Positions 15,955-24,065 of a stretch of DNA of 27,266 bases are shown here, piece by piece. The notes beneath the pieces are model-generated. The model made no database searches and was not told the origin of the DNA. It was given only the letters and a program-made list of their open reading frames with translations. The position numbers and the translations under genes are program-made. Every line of letters begins with the position of its first letter. The stretch's first letter is position 1. Location of the stretch: NCBI RefSeq assembly GCF_915070105.1, contig NZ_CAJZFJ010000027.1:1-27266 (forward strand), given 5' to 3'. This DNA is from an uncultured Porphyromonas sp. Lineage in GTDB: Bacteria; Bacteroidota; Bacteroidia; Bacteroidales; Porphyromonadaceae.

Positions 15955-16628
15955 GTCGGTTCTAATGTTAGGTTGTCGAAGACATGAATCCCTTGTTCTT
16001 GGCAGTAGGAGCAAAACTCACTAAGTACCTTGAGTGTAGCCTCCATGTTGTTAAGTCGCTCTAAGGGGAAAGAGTATAGAATCTGCTTACCACCTGTGGA
16101 GGTATATCTGACTTCCTTTGTGTGCTTCTTGCTCCCAACCTTCTTGTCTAGGACTATCCCTTCCATATAGGATCCGTCTTTCCATTCCCATTCACTATCC
16201 TTGGATTTATATTCAAGGAAGAATAGGAGCTTAGAGCTAGATTCTTCCTCTGAACCGAACTCGCTAATCCTACCCCTTTTCTGTCCATCTTGGTCGAAGT
16301 ATCCCGTGTCGCTATACTGAATGAGGCTAAGCTTATAGTTGTGTAGCTTATCGCCAGCCTCTTTTTCTCCGAGGTAGTACTCAAAGAGGTAAGAATACAA
16401 GTAGTCCCAAGCCCACATAGTAGGCCATATATTTAGAGGGGTGTGACCAATACTTCGGCCATAAATGGGCTTAGAGAAGTGTTTGATCCCACGGAACTCG
16501 AGCATGTCTAGCTTACTCTGGATGAAGTGCACCAAGTCAAGCATTCGCCTCTGGTAGGCATAGAGTATTCGGTGTGCTCGTCTAACGTCTAGAAGAGCTT
16601 TAGAGAGGTTGTCTGTGGTTGTCTCCAT
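15921..16628 (-). CDS. Hypothetical protein of low-GC island, partner of nuclease-like gene
   Basis: I do not recognise this 235-residue protein. It has no signal peptide or membrane segment. Residues about 9-43 form a helix (ALLDVRRAHRILYAYQRRMLDLVHFIQSKL), followed by an aromatic-rich stretch (NIWPTMWAWDYLYSYLFEYYLG) that looks like a conserved core, then beta-rich and charged sequence and a final helix (MEATLKVLSEFCSYCQEQ). The start lies 5 bases after the stop of the nuclease-like gene, so translation is probably coupled. Sampled lines of this region run about 38-48% GC against roughly 60% in flanking genes, a sign of recent acquisition. The last residues (TSTSSSSEG) are read from bases shared with the DUF1697 gene, so the original C terminus may have been replaced at the insertion joint. 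Confidence 0.7.
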   Translation of the reverse strand: METTTDNLSKALLDVRRAHRILYAYQRRMLDLVHFIQSKLDMLEFRGIKHFSKPIYGRSIGHTPLNIWPTMWAWDYLYSYLFEYYLGEKEAGDKLHNYKLSLIQYSDTGYFDQDGQKRGRISEFGSEEESSSKLLFFLEYKSKDSEWEWKDGSYMEGIVLDKKVGSKKHTKEVRYTSTGGKQILYSFPLERLNNMEATLKVLSEFCSYCQEQGIHVFDNLTLEPTCTSTSSSSEG

Positions 16629-16633
16629 GATGC

Positions 16634-17329
16634 TTATTTGTATTTAGCGAGGTGGAATAACGTGCTGATAGAGGAGGAAGCGAGTCTTGCGGGGGTATCC
16701 TTATAGGTGTCGGCGAAACTATCCAGCCATTTAAGGGAAAAGTACTCGAATAGCTCAAAAGCCTTAATGATGTCCTTGCATATTCGCTTCTCTGCATCGC
16801 TACAAGATGAGGATTCATACGTATACTTCTTGACTTCCTCAAGTAGTGTTTGCCAATGCATCTTGACGATAGTATACTCCCGACCTCTTATAGTTCGCGA
16901 TTCCTCGGTGGTTTGATAGTTTCCACCTAAAGCAAGCAACCATATCGGTCGTTCATCGTCTTCCGCAAGTGTGTTGAGAAGGGCTTGTATCTCATTAAGC
17001 CATTGACCTTCATATTGTCCTTTTTCCTCGGATCTCTTAGCTTCGATGATGAGGTGTATCCGCTCTAGCTCAAGCCATACATCAGGCTCTACAGACCTTT
17101 GGTTGGTTGTTCCTTTCGCAGACATTTCCTCCCAAAAGGATATGTTTTCGATCGCACCAGCATCAGAGAACTCTGGTAGCGTATGCCCACTAGCCTCATA
17201 GAGTATCTGCCAAAAGGTTTCGTCTGGTAGATACTGTAGTAGACCTATGATGCTGGAGGTAAGAGCATCTTCAGATCGCTTACCTGTAGGAGTCCTAAGA
17301 TTCTTCTTATGTAGTATTGCTTGTAACAT
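16634..17329 (-). CDS. PD-(D/E)XK nuclease-like protein of low-GC island
   Basis: This 231-residue protein fits the PD-(D/E)XK fold by motif. An early helix carries a conserved-looking Glu (KRSEDALTSSIIGLLQYLP, Glu20). The core reads EPDVWLELERIHLIIEAKRS, giving Asp83 and Glu96-x-Lys98, followed by Gln109-Trp110 on the next helix. These are the usual metal-binding and catalytic positions of the fold. No DNA-recognition domain or methyltransferase partner is visible. It shares low GC with the next gene and is probably its operon partner. Its start is only 18 bases from the gcvP terminator hairpin; TACTTTTC just upstream would give an almost leaderless transcript. Restriction-like or anti-phage roles are possible but unproven; activity of the fold is also used in repair. 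Confidence 0.7.
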   Translation of the reverse strand: MLQAILHKKNLRTPTGKRSEDALTSSIIGLLQYLPDETFWQILYEASGHTLPEFSDAGAIENISFWEEMSAKGTTNQRSVEPDVWLELERIHLIIEAKRSEEKGQYEGQWLNEIQALLNTLAEDDERPIWLLALGGNYQTTEESRTIRGREYTIVKMHWQTLLEEVKKYTYESSSCSDAEKRICKDIIKAFELFEYFSLKWLDSFADTYKDTPARLASSSISTLFHLAKYK

Positions 17330-17346
17330 ATATCTAAGTAGAAAAG

Positions 17347-17389
17347 TAAGCCCTACCCCTGCATCGTGGAGATGTAGAGGTAGGGCTTA
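17347..17389 (-). terminator. Rho-independent terminator of gcvP
   Basis: Bases 17347-17365 pair with 17371-17389 with one mismatch and one G-U pair in 19 positions around a 5-base loop. In the leftward direction the stem is followed by CTTTTCT. It starts 9 bases past the gcvP stop codon. Confidence 0.8.
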
Positions 17390-17398
17390 TCTTGATGC

Positions 17399-20284
17399 TT
17401 ATCCCTCGATCGTGGGGGCTAGGCAGGCGCAGAAGGCGGGGACGAGGTTGCGGTCGCCGAAGCCATTATCGACACGAGCAACGTTGATCCAGAACTTATT
17501 CTCACGCAGGAAGGGCAGTGGGTAGGCTGCCTTCTCACGGGGATAGCTGTGTGTCCACGTGTCGGAGACCACTTCGTACTCGGGGTGGGGGGCATTCTTT
17601 AGGACGTTGTCCTCAGCATCTACACGACCCTCCTTGACCTCTTGGATTTCGTCCCAGATGCACTGCATCACATCGAGGAAGCGATCCAGCTCAGCCTTGC
17701 TCTCGCTCTCCGTGGGCTCGATCATCAGGGTACCGTGTACGGGGAAGGAGAGCGTGGGGGCATGGTAGCCGAAGTCCATCAGACGCTTGGCGATGTCGCT
17801 CTCATCGACACCGCAGGTCTCCTTGAGGCGGCGGCAGTCGAGGATGAGTTCGTGCCCGACACGTCCGGTGGCACCGGTGTAGACGATGCCGTAGGTATCC
17901 TTGAGGCGAACGGCCATGTAGTTGGCATTGAGGATCGCTGTACGTGTGGCTCGCTCGAGTCCCTTGGTACCGAGTAGGCGGATGTAGGCATAGGAGACGA
18001 CGTCGATCCCTGCACTACCCTGAGGCGAAGCGGCTACGATATTGCCCTCGATGGGCTCGAAGTCCACGCCGTAGCCATGGGTAGGAGCATAGGGTGCGAG
18101 GTCGTGGGTCATGCAGATCGGGCCACTACCAGGGCCACCACCGCCGTGGGGGATGGCGAAGGTCTTATGGAGGTTGAGGTGGCAGACGTCAGCACCGATG
18201 AAGCCGGGGTTGGTGAGCCCTACCTGAGCGTTCATGTTCGCTCCATCCATATAGACGAGGGCACCGCAGTCGTGGATGCGCTTGCAGAGGTCGATGATGT
18301 TCGTCTCAAAGATCCCGTGCGTGCTGGGGTAGGTGATCATCATCGCAGCGAGGTCGTCACGATGCTCCTCGGTCTTCTTCATGAAGTCCTCCCAGTCCAC
18401 ATTCCCGTGCTCGTCACAGGCGACGATCACGCACTGGTAGCCACACTGCGAGGCGGAGGCGGGGTTCGTCCCGTGGGCAGAGGCAGGTAGGAGTACCTTG
18501 TTGCGGTGACCATTACCATGCGCCTCATGGTAGGAGCGTATGGCGCGTAGGCCTGCATACTCCCCTGCGGCACCCGAGTTCGGCTGTAGGGATACAGCTG
18601 GTAGACCCGTGATGGTCGCTAGGAGTTCCTTGAGGTTCTCTAGGAGCTCAATGGAGCCCTGTACCTGATCGGCGGGGGCGTAGGGGTGGATGTTGCAGAA
18701 GGCTGGGTTGCTCAGAGGAATGACCTCCGTAGCAGCGTTGAGCTTCATCGTACAGGAGCCGAGGGAGATCATAGAGTGTGTGAGGGAGATATCCTTACGC
18801 TCCAGGCGCTTGATGTAGCGCATCATCTCGGTCTCGGTGTGGTACTTGTTGAAGACTTCGTAGCCGAGGAAGGGCGAGGTACGTACGTACTTGCGGTCGA
18901 TGTGGATGGTGTGTTCCCCAACCTCATCGTTGAAGTTGCTGTCCTTACCTACCGCCGAGGCGAAGATGTGGCAGAGCACCCCTAGATCCTCGGGCAGCGT
19001 CGTCTCGTCGATGCTCACGAGGGCGACACAGCCACAGGGGGAGTAGAAGAGGTTCACACGACACTCCTCGGCTATCTCACGGAGCTTGGCCATGAAGCCC
19101 TCTTCCTCGGGGAGGATGATACAGAGGGTGTCGAAGAAGTCTTCGTGTAGGAGCTTGTAGCCAAGTCCCTTGAGCTTGCCTGCGAGGAAGCCTGCGTAGG
19201 AGTGGATACGTCGGGCGATGTTCTTGAGCCCTTCGGGGCCATGATAGACGGCGTAGAAGCCACTCATCGAGGCGAGCAGAGCCTGTGCCGTACAGATATT
19301 ACTCGTGGCACGCTCACGCTTGATATGCTGCTCACGAGACTGGAGGGCTAGGCGATAAGCCTCCTTGCCGAGGCGGTCCTTGCTAAGCCCGATGATACGT
19401 CCGGGGAGGGTACGCTTGTACTCCATGCGACAGGCGATGTAGCCTGCCGAAGGGCCACCATAATACATGGGGACACCGAAGCGCTGTGCCGAGCCGAAGA
19501 CTACGTCTGCGCCCCATTCGCCTGGAGGGGTCAGCAGGACGAGACTCATCAGGTCGGCGGCTACACCTACCTTGATATCTGCCTCGTGCGCCTTCTCTAC
19601 GAAGGCTGTGTAGTCGTGGACACCCCCTAGGGCGCCTGGGTACTGGATGATCGCGCCGAAGAACTCACCGCTGAAGTCGAACTCCTGCCACTTGCCGAGC
19701 ACGACCTCGATCCCCTGTGGTGCACAGCGGGTGAGGATGACATCTCGTGTAGAGGGGAAGACCTCCTTGTCGACAAAGAGCTTACGTGCCCCTGCCTTAG
19801 CCTTGGCCTTGCTCCGCTCGTTGAAGAGGAGGAAGGCTGTCTCTGCACCCCCCGTAGCCTCGTCGAGTAGCGAGCAGTTGCTCAGGGGCAGGGAGGTGAG
19901 GTCGGTGATGACGGACTGGAAGTTGAAGAGCGCCTCTAGGCGACCCTGCGATACCTCTGCCTGATAGGGCGTATAGGAGGTGTACCAGACGGGGTTCTCT
20001 AGGACATTGCGCTGTATGACGGGAGGGAGCACGGTATCGTACCAGCCTTGACCGATGTAGGAGGTGAAGACCTCGTTCTTCGAGGCTAGGTCGGCGATAT
20101 GCTCAGCGAACTCCCGCTCTGTCATGGGCTCTGGTAGGTCAAGGGGCTTAGGTAGCCGGATATTGCTAGGCAGAGTCTGTTCGATGAGTTCGTCTAAGGT
20201 CTTGACCCCGATGGTACGGAGCATCTCATCAGCATCCAGCTGATCTACGCCTATATGGCGTATCGAGAAGTCATTGGTGTTCAT
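17399..20284 (-). CDS. gcvP: Glycine dehydrogenase (decarboxylating), single-chain P protein
   Basis: This 961-residue PLP enzyme of the glycine cleavage system decarboxylates glycine and passes the aminomethyl group to the lipoyl H protein. Both halves of the P protein are fused, as in many Bacteroidota. The N-terminal half has SNICTAQALLA and YYGGPSAGYIA. The C-terminal half has SLGSCTMKLNA, MDGANMNAQVGLTNPG, and the PLP lysine Lys707 in LHKTFAIPHGGGGPG. Length matches the family. It is flanked by a -7 element at 20341-20348 and a strong terminator at 17347-17389, so it appears to be a single-gene unit. gcvH and gcvT are not in the window. Confidence 0.97.
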   Translation of the reverse strand: MNTNDFSIRHIGVDQLDADEMLRTIGVKTLDELIEQTLPSNIRLPKPLDLPEPMTEREFAEHIADLASKNEVFTSYIGQGWYDTVLPPVIQRNVLENPVWYTSYTPYQAEVSQGRLEALFNFQSVITDLTSLPLSNCSLLDEATGGAETAFLLFNERSKAKAKAGARKLFVDKEVFPSTRDVILTRCAPQGIEVVLGKWQEFDFSGEFFGAIIQYPGALGGVHDYTAFVEKAHEADIKVGVAADLMSLVLLTPPGEWGADVVFGSAQRFGVPMYYGGPSAGYIACRMEYKRTLPGRIIGLSKDRLGKEAYRLALQSREQHIKRERATSNICTAQALLASMSGFYAVYHGPEGLKNIARRIHSYAGFLAGKLKGLGYKLLHEDFFDTLCIILPEEEGFMAKLREIAEECRVNLFYSPCGCVALVSIDETTLPEDLGVLCHIFASAVGKDSNFNDEVGEHTIHIDRKYVRTSPFLGYEVFNKYHTETEMMRYIKRLERKDISLTHSMISLGSCTMKLNAATEVIPLSNPAFCNIHPYAPADQVQGSIELLENLKELLATITGLPAVSLQPNSGAAGEYAGLRAIRSYHEAHGNGHRNKVLLPASAHGTNPASASQCGYQCVIVACDEHGNVDWEDFMKKTEEHRDDLAAMMITYPSTHGIFETNIIDLCKRIHDCGALVYMDGANMNAQVGLTNPGFIGADVCHLNLHKTFAIPHGGGGPGSGPICMTHDLAPYAPTHGYGVDFEPIEGNIVAASPQGSAGIDVVSYAYIRLLGTKGLERATRTAILNANYMAVRLKDTYGIVYTGATGRVGHELILDCRRLKETCGVDESDIAKRLMDFGYHAPTLSFPVHGTLMIEPTESESKAELDRFLDVMQCIWDEIQEVKEGRVDAEDNVLKNAPHPEYEVVSDTWTHSYPREKAAYPLPFLRENKFWINVARVDNGFGDRNLVPAFCACLAPTIEG

Positions 20285-20340
20285 TGGCGAACGATAGCTG
20301 TTTATAGTTAGTAAGATGTACGCTGCACACTACAGCATAC

Positions 20341-20348
20341 CAAAGGTA
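20341..20348 (-). promoter_or_regulatory. Putative -7 element for gcvP
   Basis: The minus strand reads TACCTTTG, matching TAnnTTTG, 57 bases before the gcvP start. The -33 region is not clear. No glycine riboswitch-like structure fits in the short leader. Confidence 0.5.
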
Positions 20349-20368
20349 GTGAAATTGTCCGAAGAGCC

Positions 20369-21031
20369 TTATTTCGTAGCCTTTAGGAAGGGATTGTGCC
20401 GACGCTCCTGTCCGATCGTCGTCTCCTCTCCATGTCCACTGAAGACGATCGTCTCGTCGGGCAGAGGGAGATACTGCTCTCGTATGGAGCTGAGGAGCTG
20501 GTCGTAGTCCCCGCACCAGAGGTCGGTGCGCCCGATCGTCCCCTGTAGGAGCGTATCCCCCGAGAGCAGGATCCCCGACTCCTCCGCATAGAAGGCGATG
20601 TGCCCCGGTGCATGTCCCGGCACGAAGAGCACACGTAGCTCCTCACGTCCTAGGCGGATGAGGTCGTCTTGTCCTACGAGGGTGTAGCTCTCCCTCGGGA
20701 CATCCTCTAGGTGGAGGGGGATAGCGAAGGAGCGAAGTTGCTCCGAGGGGCGGGGTAGGAGGTCGAAGTCTGGGGCATCGGTATAGGCGGTAATCTCGGG
20801 CCAAGTACGTAGTACGTAGGCCGATCCCCACACGTGGTCAAAGTGCTGGTGGGTGCACAGCAGGAGCTGTGGTGTCAGTCCCTCCTCGTCGATGAAGGCC
20901 TTGAGTCGAGCCTCCTCGGAGCGTACCATGCAACCCGGGTCTATGATGGCGGCCTCACGTGTATCCTCATCATAGAGGACATAGGTATTCTCCTGCACGG
21001 GGCTGAATACAAACTGGTGTATCTTGAGCAT
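20369..21031 (-). CDS. MBL-fold hydrolase, glyoxalase II-like (YcbL type)
   Basis: This 220-residue cytoplasmic protein has the metal motif THQHFDH at 60-66, followed by PGHAPGHIAFY, SGDTLLQGTIGRTD and the closing motif GHGEETTIGQERRHNPFL. These match the short glyoxalase II-like branch of the metallo-beta-lactamase superfamily, which hydrolyses thioesters such as S-lactoylglutathione; the C-terminal substrate domain of true GloB is absent. It lies 84 bases upstream of gcvP but an internal promoter separates them. The physiological substrate is not predicted. Confidence 0.88.
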   Translation of the reverse strand: MLKIHQFVFSPVQENTYVLYDEDTREAAIIDPGCMVRSEEARLKAFIDEEGLTPQLLLCTHQHFDHVWGSAYVLRTWPEITAYTDAPDFDLLPRPSEQLRSFAIPLHLEDVPRESYTLVGQDDLIRLGREELRVLFVPGHAPGHIAFYAEESGILLSGDTLLQGTIGRTDLWCGDYDQLLSSIREQYLPLPDETIVFSGHGEETTIGQERRHNPFLKATK

Positions 21032-21102
21032 TTCCTAATACATATATAATAATGTAGTGCAAAGATGCGAAAAACACCTCTACCTACCGCCGTCTCTCTC
21101 CT

Positions 21103-21143
21103 CCCCTCATGATGGATCCTGCCTCAAGGATAGGTATGAGGGG
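21103..21143 (-). terminator. Probable terminator of the outer-membrane barrel gene
   Basis: CCCCTCAT (21103-21110) pairs with ATGAGGGG (21136-21143), and ATCCT (21116-21120) pairs with AGGAT (21127-21131) inside the loop. It lies about 57 bases past the stop at 21200. There is no T tract. Confidence 0.45.
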
Positions 21144-21199
21144 GATGAGCCCGTGGGTAGTGGCGTCGCCTAGAGGCCTAGGAGCTGTCCCGTCATCGG

Positions 21200-23263
21200 C
21201 TACCTCATGAGGGCATTCTCTAGGGTGGTGTCTAGTGTGGGACGCTCGAGCTTCTTCCCTCGCCCGAAGCCGAAGCTATAGGTCACCGTCACACCGATAT
21301 ACCGACCCTCTGCTTGGCTGTAGCGTCGTTGGTCTAGGCGATATACCCCGTAGTCCATATAGGTATGAGTGGAGGTATACTGACGGAGGATGTTCCGGAT
21401 CGTAAGGCCGATGTTCCAAGCTCCGTGGTGCCATCTGATCACCCCTCCGTAGGTGCTGGGGCTGTGGAGGTATAGGGGCTCTCTCGCATCAAGGGCAGTA
21501 TAGGGGGCTGAGTAGTCCGCCCCTAGATACACACGGCCTATCAGGTAGGATAGGGATAGGTCAAGCCGTGCCACGTGCTGCCTTAGCTGGTAGCGTGAGG
21601 CATCTATGATATTATACTCATAGGTCATAGAGCCCCCTAGGGTCAAGCGCTTCCCTAGTAATGAGTATGTCCCCGATAGAGAGAACATATTGCCGTAGAA
21701 TCTCCCGTCGTTGGCTCGGGTACTGTAGACCCTCCTCGTGTCGGAATAGTAATGCCGGAGTTCGTTGTGGAGATAGATCGTGCTGCTATAGGCCAGCTCC
21801 ATGCCGAGCGAACCTATGGTGCCGTTATAGGCTGCTGTATTGCTCACGACCTTGATCGGGCGCAGGTATGGGTTCCCGACCTTGACCTCGAGGGCAGAGA
21901 TGGGGATCGTCATCGCATTCTTGTTGGATGGATCGAAGAGCGTATGTGTGTATTGCCCGTTTAGAGAGATCGAGTGACTCGGGGAGAGGGTATAGTTCGC
22001 ACCATAGAAGAATACGGGGTGTAGGTAGGTCGTTGGCTGATGATTTAGCTTGATCCCCATGGAGGAGAGTCCTGCCGAGGCATAGTAGTAGAGCTTGTTG
22101 CCGATCGCCTGGCTCGCTTGGAGCAGTGCCAAGCCCTCTCTGGTGGTGAGGCTTTGCTCCCCAGCACTTATGCCCGTATAGCTGTCTCGGTAGCTCTTGG
22201 TGCTGTACATGAGGCTGAGCGTACAGGAGAGACCTCCCTTGAGCGTCTTGGTGTAGAGGGCATTGGCTGTATAGGTGAGGTTCTGCTCCGAGGCCTCTGT
22301 GGCGAAGCCCTGCTGTCGATCCTCCTGATAGCTACGGCTATGCCGATGGCGTCCGTATGATCCGTCTAGCGATAGGCTGACCGTCTGCTCCCGAGGGAGT
22401 GTAAGACTGTAGTCTAGGTGGAGTGAGGGGGAGAGCCCTCGGGCTCGTGTGTTCGTGTGCTGGGTCGTGGAGCCTTGATCCCGATAGTTCAGTAGGCTAT
22501 GCCTTTCCTCCCGAGGAATACCGGTGCTAAGGAACTGGATGTAGCCACTCAGTGAGCTACTTGTCCCCGTGTGTGCGAGGACGAGCTTGGCGGCCTGTCT
22601 ATCGCTCTTCTGAGTCGAGCCGAGGGTGGTCGTGTAGCGCTCCCTCGTCGTCCCGTCGTGTAGGTGGAAGGTCTCCGAGCCCTCCGTGTAGTCATGCTGT
22701 CTCTTCCAGTCATGATGCAGGGTGAGGGAGAGGGTTAGCGTGCGTCTCGTGTAGTCCGCATAGGCTAGGTAGTCCCCCTGCCTAGCTAGGAAGCCTTCTC
22801 GGAGGGAGGCATAGATGTTGCCCCCATAGTCGAGTGGCACGGTGCATATATTAATTAGTCCAGCCCTACCGGTATATCGTCCCGTAGGAGTCCTCGTGTA
22901 TTCGATCTTCTGGATCGTGCTTGACCTGAGGGGTAGGAGGTCTTCTAGCTGAACCTCCCGACCGTTGATGCAGATCGCGACACTTCCCCCGAGTTGGGTG
23001 CTGATGGAGGGTGGGTAGAGGGTGACGGAGAGGCTGGGGATCTGCATGGCATTCAGGAGCTCAAGGGCATTGGTCGTATGCGTCTTTAGGAGCTTAGAGG
23101 GCCAAAAGAGGGCTCGCTGGGGTGTCTCCATCTGAGCCTTGGCCTCGATGGCTACCTCGGGTAGGCTCTTCACCTGGAGCGTGTCGGGTATAGGCTGCTG
23201 AGCGACAGCGTAGCTAGCCACACCGATGCTTGTGTAGAGGATCAATAGAGGGCGAATGCTCAT
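21200..23263 (-). CDS. TonB-linked outer-membrane beta-barrel protein (OMP_b-brl_3-like)
   Basis: This 687-residue protein has a signal peptide (MSIRPLLILYTSIGVASYAVAQ), then SLPEVAIEAKAQ and a plug-like domain with AICINGREVQLEDLLPLRSSTIQKIEYTRTPTGRYTGRAGLINI, a hallmark of this TonB-dependent receptor branch. The rest is a long beta barrel ending near VTVTYSFGFGRGKK with a short tail. The carboxypeptidase-like N-terminal domain seen in many relatives is missing. An upstream ATG at 23365 would add 34 residues without family resemblance before the signal peptide, so Met at 23261-23263 is chosen. A good promoter lies at 23404-23433. It may import a peptide, siderophore or other ligand; none is predictable. 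Confidence 0.82.
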   Translation of the reverse strand: MSIRPLLILYTSIGVASYAVAQQPIPDTLQVKSLPEVAIEAKAQMETPQRALFWPSKLLKTHTTNALELLNAMQIPSLSVTLYPPSISTQLGGSVAICINGREVQLEDLLPLRSSTIQKIEYTRTPTGRYTGRAGLINICTVPLDYGGNIYASLREGFLARQGDYLAYADYTRRTLTLSLTLHHDWKRQHDYTEGSETFHLHDGTTRERYTTTLGSTQKSDRQAAKLVLAHTGTSSSLSGYIQFLSTGIPREERHSLLNYRDQGSTTQHTNTRARGLSPSLHLDYSLTLPREQTVSLSLDGSYGRHRHSRSYQEDRQQGFATEASEQNLTYTANALYTKTLKGGLSCTLSLMYSTKSYRDSYTGISAGEQSLTTREGLALLQASQAIGNKLYYYASAGLSSMGIKLNHQPTTYLHPVFFYGANYTLSPSHSISLNGQYTHTLFDPSNKNAMTIPISALEVKVGNPYLRPIKVVSNTAAYNGTIGSLGMELAYSSTIYLHNELRHYYSDTRRVYSTRANDGRFYGNMFSLSGTYSLLGKRLTLGGSMTYEYNIIDASRYQLRQHVARLDLSLSYLIGRVYLGADYSAPYTALDAREPLYLHSPSTYGGVIRWHHGAWNIGLTIRNILRQYTSTHTYMDYGVYRLDQRRYSQAEGRYIGVTVTYSFGFGRGKKLERPTLDTTLENALMR

Positions 23264-23403
23264 ACTCGTATAGATATGGAGTGTGATAAGAGTCCCATGC
23301 TCAGCCCCAGCCTTGGTACTAGAGGGCTGGCCTTGTGTGCCTGTGTCCCAGCTAGGAGATTCCATAGAGAGCGTTTAGCTGGGTACGATGGCGCACGTAT
23401 CCC

Positions 23404-23433
23404 CAAAGGTAAACAAGATTTGGGCAGGGTAAA
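23404..23433 (-). promoter_or_regulatory. Promoter of the outer-membrane barrel gene
   Basis: The minus strand has TTTA (23430-23433) and TACCTTTG (23404-23411) separated by 18 bases, close to the Bacteroidota -33/-7 arrangement. The transcript leader would be about 135 bases. Confidence 0.55.
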
Positions 23434-23517
23434 GCCTGTCGTATCTGAGGGGGATAGGGAGGGTGATTAGGGGCTTTCGTAACTCGCTCTGTATCTATCC
23501 CTTCTGAGGGAGGGAAA

Positions 23518-23631
23518 CGTTCATACCGAGAGCGCCTCTGCGCTCTCGGTATGAACGCATTCACGCTCTCGGTATGATCGCTCTTGCGCTCTCGGTAAGA
23601 GCGCAGAGGCGTTCTCGGTAAGAGCGTTTCC
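23518..23631. repeat. 23-bp tandem repeats with inverted lead unit, locus 2
   Basis: Units begin at 23541, 23564, 23587 and 23610, each 23 bases except the last (22), and share the core CGCTCTCGGTA. The 23 bases before them (23518-23540) are a unit in the opposite orientation, giving a perfect 16-bp hairpin (23519-23534 with 23541-23556). Related sequence occurs at 7213-7250. The 23-bp period recalls the BrickBuilt MITE described in P. gingivalis, which also carries 23-bp tandem repeats as I remember it; I cannot compare sequences. The rest of 23434-23890 shows no gene I can support. Confidence 0.8.
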
Positions 23632-23890
23632 ATCCCCTTGCATTAGGTGGCGGAGACGAACATTTTAGCCCCCCCCTCTAGTCTACAGCATGAGAGGGTA
23701 TATAGGACTATTGGATAGGTCGTTAAGTATATTGAGTAGGGGCAGTCCCTCCCCCGTATATGCTCACGCACGTTACCCTAGAGAGGAGGTCAGGGTGGGG
23801 CTAAATAGCACTATTTCCCTCGTATGTGAGACCGTTGTGTCGGATAGAATGTCGCTGAGGTAGCTATTGGTGTGATTCCCTTGAGAGAGC

Positions 23891-23921
23891 TTGCTTTTCG
23901 TCTAAGGAATATCTACATTTG
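23891..23921 (+). promoter_or_regulatory. Promoter of the secreted paralogue pair
   Basis: TTGC (23891-23894) and TACATTTG (23914-23921) are separated by 19 bases, a good fit to the Bacteroidota consensus on the plus strand. Transcription would start near 23928. Confidence 0.6.
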
Positions 23922-24065
23922 TCATACTACTAAATTACTAACTATAAACAAGAAACAAGGCTCTCTATGAAGTGCCTGTACCTGATCGCAAGATATAGCC
24001 CGATGCGTGATCCTTGCGATTATCCATGGGCGGGTTACCCATACGAGACATTATTTTGTTGTGCT

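Noticed and set aside
23264..23365. N-terminal extension of the outer-membrane barrel protein from the ATG at 23365
   Set aside because: The signal peptide starts at residue 35 of that frame, so the internal Met at 23261-23263 is the likely start.
23518..23631. CRISPR array
   Set aside because: The 23-bp units follow each other without unique spacers, and one unit is inverted; no cas genes are present.
23967..24065. Upstream ATG for paralogue 1
   Set aside because: It would place 33 residues before a good signal peptide and has no counterpart in paralogue 2. It remains possible because it is close to the promoter.
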